Below are positions 6,277 through 10,893 of a stretch of 10,893 nucleotides of DNA, one piece after another. This stretch comes from VFMC01 sp044359565. GTDB lineage: Bacteria; Actinomycetota; Acidimicrobiia; Acidimicrobiales; Ilumatobacteraceae. A program made the position numbers and the translations under genes. The notes under the pieces are model-generated. The model was not told where the DNA came from. It did no database searches and worked only from the letters and a program-made list of their open reading frames with translations. The stretch's first letter is position 1, and each line of letters starts with the position of its first letter. Location: the NCBI GenBank assembly GCA_044359565.1, contig JBIKLX010000108.1:1-10893 (forward strand), read 5' to 3'.

Positions 6277-6282
6277 AGGCTA
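6277..6282 (-). promoter_or_regulatory. Candidate -10 element of the methyltransferase gene (TAGCCT)
   Basis: Within the 31-bp gap after the NUDIX gene, minus-strand TAGCCT ends eight bases before the GTG start. Spacing and pattern resemble the selA and dut candidates. It suggests a separate, near-leaderless transcript in addition to any read-through from the upstream genes. No -35 was recognised. Confidence 0.35.
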
Positions 6283-6299
6283 GAGCGTCGTTCGGCGTG

Positions 6300-7022
6300 T
6301 CAGCGCCAGGCGAAGACCGGCTGCTCGAACTCGTGCACCCGTTCGTGCAAGCGGCCGTCGAGCGCCACCCAGCGGAACTGCACCAGCACGGCGCCTGTGG
6401 GGGCGTGGATGAGGTCGCCACCCAGCGGCACCTGCACGACCGGTCGCGGGCTTTCGGGGATGGTGACGAACCGCGGCGAATCGGGACGGCACAGGTGGTG
6501 CAGGCCGATGCGGTAGGCGTGGGCCACCTCGTCAGGGTTGGGCACGACATCGAGTCGGCCGCCACCCCACACCACGACCGGGGTGATGACATAGCCAGAG
6601 CGGGTGGGGTAGTCGTCGAGTCGGCCGAGCACGGCGTCGTCGCCGAGACGTGCGCCGAGTTCCTCATCGAGTTCGCGCAACGCCGTCTGCTCGGGTGTTT
6701 CGCCGGGGTCGATGCGCCCGCCGGGCAGCGCCCACTGCGCGGCGTGGGCGTTCATCCGCGAGGCGCGACGGCACAGCAGGAACGCGGCACCACCGGCCAC
6801 ACCCTGCATGCTGCCGTCGAGGCCGCTGATGTCGCCCGGCACGACCGACATCTCGTCGGCCGAGAACGGGTACGGGTCGACGAGGTCGTCGTTGGCGCTG
6901 CTGTCGACCACGACAACGGCCACTGCGGCGCGCTTGCGCTCGTCGAGCGGCACGGTGTGCAACGAGTGCTCGCGCAGGTGGCGCGCCATGCGATCGCGCA
7001 GATCGGGATCGAAGGGGATCAC
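6300..7022 (-). CDS. NUDIX hydrolase, CoA pyrophosphatase-like
   Basis: A 240-residue hydrolase with a perfect Nudix box (GX5EX7REUXEEXGU) at residues 102-124: G102, E108, then RELDEELGA at 116-124, with the metal-binding glutamates intact. The flanking pattern is FLLCRR...WALPGG before the box and a DDYPTRSGYVITPVV segment (136-150) after it. This resembles CoA pyrophosphatases (NudL type), which cleave coenzyme A to phosphopantetheine and 3',5'-ADP, although the diagnostic pre-box motif is not fully matched. Another nucleoside-diphosphate-X substrate is possible. The GTG start overlaps the yibE/F stop as GTGA, indicating translational coupling. An in-frame upstream extension lies inside yibE/F and is a shadow. 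Confidence 0.9.
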   Translation of the reverse strand: MIPFDPDLRDRMARHLREHSLHTVPLDERKRAAVAVVVVDSSANDDLVDPYPFSADEMSVVPGDISGLDGSMQGVAGGAAFLLCRRASRMNAHAAQWALPGGRIDPGETPEQTALRELDEELGARLGDDAVLGRLDDYPTRSGYVITPVVVWGGGRLDVVPNPDEVAHAYRIGLHHLCRPDSPRFVTIPESPRPVVQVPLGGDLIHAPTGAVLVQFRWVALDGRLHERVHEFEQPVFAWR

Positions 7023-8257
7023 GAGGCAGGCGCCGGGCGATGGGTTGCGGGGTGGGGACGTAGCACCTGAGCAGCCAACCACGTGGAGATGGGCACCGCC
7101 GAGACGAGCCCGATCGAGCCCACCAGCGAGCGCACGATCTCGACGGCCACGATCTCGCGTCCGGTGATGGAACCGAAACCCTGCCCGGCCTCGCTGAACA
7201 GCAGCAGCAACGGCAGCGATGCACCTGCGTAGGCGAGGAACAGCGTGTTCACCGTCGACGAGATGTGGTCGCGCCCGATACGCAGCGCGCTGCGGTACAG
7301 CTGGCCACGGGTGAGGTCGGGCTGGGCCGAGTTCAACTCCCACACCGCCGACACCTGGGTGACGGTGACGTCGTCGAGCACACCGAGCGACCCCACCACG
7401 ATGCCGGCCAGCAGGATGCCCCGCGGGTCGATGGGCACGCTGAGGGCGTCGAGGAACTGGGTGCTGTCGTCGGTGTAGCCGGTGAACTTGGCCGCGCGGA
7501 TGAACAGCCACGACAGTGCGCCCGTCACAGTGAGCGCAGCGAAGGTGGAGATGAGGGCCACGCTGGTGGCGGGGTTCACGCCATGGGCGAGGTACAGCGC
7601 CACGAAGGCGATGACCGAGGTGCCCACCAGCGCCACCAGCACGGCGTTGTTGCCGTCGAGCAGCGAGGGCAGGAGGAACACCACCAGCACGAGCAGGCTC
7701 ACCAGCAGACCGCCCAGCGCTCCCACCCCGCGCCAGCGGCCGAAGGCGATGATGATGATGGCGAACAACGCCAGCAACAACAGCATCGGCGACGAGCGCT
7801 CGTACTCGTAGAACGAGTACAGCGTGGTGCCGTCGGGGCTGGTGTCGGCGAGGACGAGGATGTCGTCGCCCGCGGCGAGCGGTCGTCCGGCTCCACCGGT
7901 CGACTGCTCGAGGGTGAACACCTCGCCCGCTGTGCGGCCGGAGGTGACGCTGATGGTCAGCATCACGCACTCGGCGGTGGCGTCGTACGAGCACGGCTGG
8001 GCCTCGGTGCGCTGCACGGTGGCATCGACCGGGTCGGCAGCCAACAGCGCCGGGTCGGAGGCGTTGCTGTCGCCCGATGGCCACAGCACGATGAGGCCGA
8101 GCAGGGTGAGCAGGCCGAGCACGACGACCGCCACGGTGAGGGCGCTCTCGACGGTGGGTGTGGTCGACATCGACGTGAGCGAATGCGAGTGACCGTGCGA
8201 GTGACCGTGCCCATGCGAGTGGGAGGCGTCGTGACGATGGGGGCGGGAGCGAGCCAT
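7019..8257 (-). CDS. YibE/F family membrane protein with His-rich N-terminus
   Basis: A 412-residue integral membrane protein of the YibE/F family, whose biochemical function is not established. It opens with a His-rich segment: nine histidines between residues 7 and 25. A transmembrane helix follows (about 36-60), then an extracytoplasmic domain (about 61-155) with Cys89 and Cys97. At least six further hydrophobic segments run from 157 to 398. The family signatures GVLDDVTVTQ (292-301) and GRDHISSTVNTLFLAYAGASLP (328-349) are present. I chose the ATG at 8257; the alternative ATG at 8170 would remove the His stretch, but that stretch reads as a regular repeat only in this frame. Its stop overlaps the NUDIX start. 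The upstream FAD gene ends 32 bp away. A 10-bp palindrome (CTGGTACCAG, 8260-8269) lies just before the ATG, and no Shine-Dalgarno is evident. Confidence 0.88.
   Translation of the reverse strand: MARSRPHRHDASHSHGHGHSHGHSHSLTSMSTTPTVESALTVAVVVLGLLTLLGLIVLWPSGDSNASDPALLAADPVDATVQRTEAQPCSYDATAECVMLTISVTSGRTAGEVFTLEQSTGGAGRPLAAGDDILVLADTSPDGTTLYSFYEYERSSPMLLLLALFAIIIIAFGRWRGVGALGGLLVSLLVLVVFLLPSLLDGNNAVLVALVGTSVIAFVALYLAHGVNPATSVALISTFAALTVTGALSWLFIRAAKFTGYTDDSTQFLDALSVPIDPRGILLAGIVVGSLGVLDDVTVTQVSAVWELNSAQPDLTRGQLYRSALRIGRDHISSTVNTLFLAYAGASLPLLLLFSEAGQGFGSITGREIVAVEIVRSLVGSIGLVSAVPISTWLAAQVLRPHPATHRPAPAS
8184..8207 (+). repeat. Two 12-bp tandem copies encoding the His-rich stretch
   Basis: TGCGAGTGACCG occurs twice in succession, and a partial related copy follows (ATGCGAGTG at 8213-8221). 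Read on the minus strand within the YibE/F gene they encode alternating His with Gly or Ser. This looks like slippage-driven growth of a metal-binding-type tract. Confidence 0.75.
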
Positions 8258-8268
8258 GGCTGGTACCA

Positions 8269-8300
8269 GTGTGTCAGCCGAGCCGTGTGTCAGCCGAGCA
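8269..8300. repeat. 16-bp tandem duplication at the FAD gene stop
   Basis: Unit one (8269-8284) and unit two (8285-8300) share 15 of 16 bases (GTGTGTCAGCCGAGC). Unit two holds the stop codon of the FAD oxidoreductase gene, and unit one carries an out-of-frame copy of it. It appears to be a small local duplication of the 3' end, which lengthens the gap to yibE/F. Confidence 0.75.
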
Positions 8301-9240
8301 AGGCAGCTGCCGCGGCCAGGCCGCTCACCGCAGCGCCCTCGACGCGCGGGCCGGCGAACGCATCGCCTGCCAGCGCGAGCGAGCCCACGTCGTCGGGGCT
8401 CCAGGTGGCTTCGGGCCAGATCGAGCGAGGTGTGGCGAACCGCCACCGCTTCACCTGGCTCTCCACGACCTCGGTGTCGCCCAGCCACGGTCGCGCCTGG
8501 TCGAGCAGCGCACGGTGCACCTCGTCGACGGGGGTGTCCCAGTGCTCGCTGCTCCAGGCCGGGTCGGCGTGCAGCGTGATGGCGTCGATGTCGCTGATGC
8601 CCTTGCGCCGGTTGTCGGCGATGAACGTGAACCCGTCGGCGCCCTGCACGCCGCCCGGCTCGGGCACGGCGGTGGGGCCGGCGCACACCGCGAGCAGACA
8701 CAGCGTGCGGTCGTAGTCGGTGCGCCACAGTGCCTCGGGCATCGCCACCTCGGCCGAGACGAGCAGTGAGAACGTCTGCGGGATGGGACAGGTGACCACG
8801 AGCGCGTCGGCCGCTACCACTGACGCGTCGTCGAGCTTCACCTCCCACTCGCCGCTGGGCGCGCCCGGTGTGCGGTGCAGTGAGAACACCAACGAGTCGC
8901 AGCGCACGTCGAGCCCGCGGGCCAGGTGCTTGGCGAGTGCGTTCATGCCGCCGTGCACCGCGTAGCGCGGGTAGCCGTCGGCATCGGCTGCGAACCCGCG
9001 GCACCACTCGAACACCAAGCCCTCGTGCTGCCACTCGGCGACGTGCTCGGCGAAGGCGTCGGAGCGGACGGTGAAGAACTGCGCGCCGTGGTCGAGCCGG
9101 GCGGCACCGATACGGCGCGTGGCCAGGCGGCCCCCCGGCGAGCGGCCCTTGTCGAGTACCACCACGTCGTGACCGGCTGCGGTGAGACGACGCGCGGCCA
9201 TCAGGCCCGACAGGCCCGCACCGACGACGACCACCCTCAT
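8290..9240 (-). CDS. FAD/NAD(P)-binding oxidoreductase, renalase-like
   Basis: A 316-residue flavoprotein of the amine oxidase/renalase type. The dinucleotide-binding motif VVVGAGLSGLMAA is at residues 4-16 and the acidic residue that ends the second strand is Asp30. It is followed by KGRSPGGRLATRR (31-43) and LDHGAQFF (49-56), characteristic of renalase-like proteins. The C-terminal FAD-binding segment LALAGDAFAGPRVEGAAVSGL is at 288-308. Bacterial renalases oxidise wrongly reduced NAD(P)H isomers, but related proteins act on other substrates, so I leave the reaction open. The ATG start overlaps the upstream hydrolase stop as ATGA, indicating coupling. The length is typical of the family. 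Confidence 0.9.
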   Translation of the reverse strand: MRVVVVGAGLSGLMAARRLTAAGHDVVVLDKGRSPGGRLATRRIGAARLDHGAQFFTVRSDAFAEHVAEWQHEGLVFEWCRGFAADADGYPRYAVHGGMNALAKHLARGLDVRCDSLVFSLHRTPGAPSGEWEVKLDDASVVAADALVVTCPIPQTFSLLVSAEVAMPEALWRTDYDRTLCLLAVCAGPTAVPEPGGVQGADGFTFIADNRRKGISDIDAITLHADPAWSSEHWDTPVDEVHRALLDQARPWLGDTEVVESQVKRWRFATPRSIWPEATWSPDDVGSLALAGDAFAGPRVEGAAVSGLAAAAALLG

Positions 9241-10085
9241 ACGGCGGTGGGCAACGAGGACTCGCCACCGGCGGTGGCAGCGGCGCTGACACGACCCAGA
9301 AAGTCGAGGAGCACTCGGTTGAAGGTGGTGGCGTGCTCGACCATCAGTCCGTGCGCGGCACCGGAGATAACGACCAGTTCGGACGTGGGCAGGCGCTCGT
9401 GCAACTCCTCGCTGTCGCCGCGCGGGGTGAGGATGTCTTGGTTGCCCACCACCACCAGGGCGGGCACGGTGATGTTGGCCAGCTCGTCGGCGAGTGCCTC
9501 GTCGGTGTTCAAGATGGCCCGCACCTGGGCCACGAAGGCATGCGTGGGGCGGCCCAACGCCAGCGGCCCGAGCCAGCCGAACGCCGGCAGCAGGCGACGG
9601 AACGAGCGCGGGCCGATGACCCATCGCGCCGCCTCGGATGCCATCGCGCCCATGCCCCGCTCGGAGGCGCGTGCGGCCCAGCCCTCGAGCAGTTCGCGCC
9701 GCCACGGATGATTGCGGCACGCCGTGCACGCCAGCGTGAGCGACCGCACCCGCGTGGGGTGCTTCACGGCGATGATCTGGGCGATGGCGCCGCCCATCGA
9801 CGCACCGATGACGTGTGCTGATTCCACGCCCGCCGCGTCGAGCACGGCGATGGCATCGTCGGCCATCTGCTCGAGGCTGTAGTGCCCGAACGGCTTGTCG
9901 CTGCGCCCGGCTCCGCGGTTGTCGAGGGCGATCACCCGGTACCTGGCCGCGAACACGAAGCGCTGCATGTCCCAGCCGTGCTTGTCGGCGCCGAGTCCCT
10001 GGATCATCAGCACCGGCGGCGCGCTGGCGCGGCCCAACACCTCGTAGTGCACCCGGAGGCCGTCGGAGGTGCGGGCGTAGGCCAT
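9237..10085 (-). CDS. Alpha/beta hydrolase fold protein
   Basis: A 282-residue hydrolase distinct from the one at the left end of the window. It has an oxyanion-side segment IQGLGADKHGW (28-38), LDNRGAGRSDKP (54-65) typical of the family, and the nucleophile elbow GASMGGA at 94-100 with Ser96. Asp217 (GNQD) and His245 (GAAHG) complete the likely triad. A cap region lies between about 120 and 195. The pattern is shared by esterases, lactonases such as 3-oxoadipate enol-lactonases, and haloperoxidase-like enzymes; no aromatic degradation genes are nearby to favour one. The ATG overlaps the upstream stop by one base (TGATG) and its own stop overlaps the FAD gene start (ATGA). It therefore sits in the middle of a coupled set. 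Confidence 0.92.
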   Translation of the reverse strand: MAYARTSDGLRVHYEVLGRASAPPVLMIQGLGADKHGWDMQRFVFAARYRVIALDNRGAGRSDKPFGHYSLEQMADDAIAVLDAAGVESAHVIGASMGGAIAQIIAVKHPTRVRSLTLACTACRNHPWRRELLEGWAARASERGMGAMASEAARWVIGPRSFRRLLPAFGWLGPLALGRPTHAFVAQVRAILNTDEALADELANITVPALVVVGNQDILTPRGDSEELHERLPTSELVVISGAAHGLMVEHATTFNRVLLDFLGRVSAAATAGGESSLPTAV

Positions 10086-10789
10086 CAGCCCTCGCCCAGC
10101 CAGTCGATGGCGGTCATCCCGGTCTGCACCCCGCCGAGTTCGTCGAGCATGCGCTGCAGGTGCCGTTGGGTGAGTTCGGCCAACTCGTGCTCGGCCAGTG
10201 GACCCCGCCGTTTGGTGCGGAGGCGCACCTGGGCACCCACCTGCACCCGGGTGGAGCGGCCGAGCGGCGAGCTCATCGAGGCGACCGGGAAGACCCCCAC
10301 GCCGGCCATCACGGCTGCGCCCACCAGTGCCGGATCGATGGTGCCCGCGTAGCGGGGATGGTTGGTGGGTGTCGCGGCCAGCACCACCAACTCGCCGTGG
10401 TGCAGCGCGCCGCGTACCTCGGCCGGGTTGCGCAGGATGGCACCCATGCGTCGCATGGCCGGACCGAAGGGCACGATGTCGGGGTGGCCGACGAACCGCA
10501 CCGGCCGGCCAGTTGCCTCGGCGAGTGCCCACGACACGTAGAGGGGGCTGAACGACAGGCGCCGGTCGTTGGTGACGAGCAGGGCACCGGCGCGGGTGGG
10601 CAGGCGGTTCTCGCCACCCACGCTGGCGTTCCAGCGCAGCCGTAGCAGCGGCGACAGGGCGCGGATGACGTGTTCGTCGCGGCCCCATTCGTCGACCATG
10701 CCGGCCGGGATGAGCGGGCGCACCGGGGCCATCGCGAGCGACCGGGTGGTGTCGAAGGCCCGGCGGGGGAGGTCGATGATCGTGGCCAT
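10085..10789 (-). CDS. PlsC-like lysophospholipid acyltransferase family protein, degenerate motifs
   Basis: A 234-residue protein whose layout follows PlsC/AGPAT acyltransferases: GALLVTNDRRLSF (68-80), GRPVRFVGHPDIVPF (94-108), MGAILRNPAEVRGALHHGELVVL (115-137) and VGVFPVASMSSPLGR (164-178). Two catalytic signatures are missing. The HX4D motif is replaced by NDRRLSF (74-80), with Asp where His should be and Phe where Asp should be, and the usual EGTR acyl-acceptor motif is replaced by ATPTNHPR (139-146). It may be a divergent enzyme or a non-catalytic lipid-binding relative. It follows the upstream gene by two bases and touches the hydrolase start (TGATG), so it is in a tight operon. The family call is by pattern and is moderately secure. 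Confidence 0.7.
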   Translation of the reverse strand: MATIIDLPRRAFDTTRSLAMAPVRPLIPAGMVDEWGRDEHVIRALSPLLRLRWNASVGGENRLPTRAGALLVTNDRRLSFSPLYVSWALAEATGRPVRFVGHPDIVPFGPAMRRMGAILRNPAEVRGALHHGELVVLAATPTNHPRYAGTIDPALVGAAVMAGVGVFPVASMSSPLGRSTRVQVGAQVRLRTKRRGPLAEHELAELTQRHLQRMLDELGGVQTGMTAIDWLGEG

Positions 10790-10791
10790 TG

Positions 10792-10893
10792 TCAGGCGGC
10801 TCCTCGCACAGCGGCAGGTACCCGGACGACGCTCTCCCAGGCGTACAGCCGGTCGATGACGTCGGGGGTGCTCGTCGTGGGCGCAACGCCGAG
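10792..10893 (-). CDS. C-terminal end of an unidentified gene (partial)
   Basis: One minus-strand frame is open from the window edge to a TGA at 10792-10794, giving 33 residues that include DVIDRLYAWESVVRVP. The stop is two bases from the acyltransferase-like ATG, which matches the tight spacing of the following genes and suggests this is the upstream member of the same operon. The tail is too short to assign a family. Confidence 0.55.
   Translation of the reverse strand, partial: LGVAPTTSTPDVIDRLYAWESVVRVPAAVRGAA

Noticed and set aside
6269..6667. N-terminal extension of the methyltransferase frame to 6667.
   Set aside because: The extension lies in another frame of the NUDIX gene and is Ser/Thr/Pro/Cys-rich. 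The methyltransferase homology begins after the GTG at 6268.
7265..8716. A 483-codon plus-strand open frame across yibE/F and the FAD gene.
   Set aside because: It is antisense to two well-supported genes and translates to low-complexity Gln/His/Gly/Ala-rich sequence.

Overview
This window is GC-rich DNA packed with genes. It has GTG as well as ATG starts, many stop/start overlaps, and promoters of the TAnnnT -10 type close to start codons. The dUTPase N-terminus reads like actinobacterial Dut proteins. I infer a high-GC actinobacterium, possibly an Acidimicrobiia lineage; no rRNA or other decisive marker is present.

Layout. At the left edge, the last codons of an upstream plus-strand gene overlap an alpha/beta hydrolase (51-1019) by GTGA. 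The hydrolase runs tail-to-tail into selB. selA (2689-3993) and selB (964-2682) form a minus-strand pair six bases apart. They encode selenocysteine synthase and the selenocysteine-specific elongation factor. No tRNA-Sec gene (selC), selD or selenoprotein gene lies in the window. The 321-bp space between selA and the divergent dut gene is the only sizeable non-coding stretch and the most unusual DNA here. It holds a 50-bp palindrome made of two smaller palindromes, then 31 in-phase GGGYY pentamers (G-quadruplex type), and the whole is bracketed by a 13-bp direct repeat that carries the probable -10 elements of both genes. On the plus strand follow dut (4315-4752) and a GNAT-like acetyltransferase (4739-5299).

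From 10893 down to 5288 every gene is on the minus strand. The order is: the tail of an unknown gene, a degenerate PlsC-like acyltransferase, an alpha/beta hydrolase, a renalase-like FAD oxidoreductase, a YibE/F membrane protein with a His-rich N-terminus, a CoA-pyrophosphatase-like NUDIX hydrolase, and a class I methyltransferase with a C-terminal coiled coil. The first four are joined by 2-bp gaps or 1-4 bp overlaps. A 32-bp gap precedes yibE/F, which overlaps the NUDIX gene by GTGA. A 31-bp gap with a possible promoter precedes the methyltransferase gene.

How they work together. selA and selB make and deliver selenocysteine. dut removes dUTP. The other genes look like ordinary small-molecule, lipid or surface metabolism whose substrates cannot be read from sequence. 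I see no defence system, CRISPR array, transposase or phage gene. The candidate novelty is the selA-dut intergenic element, which may be a non-coding insertion that split an originally shared bidirectional promoter.
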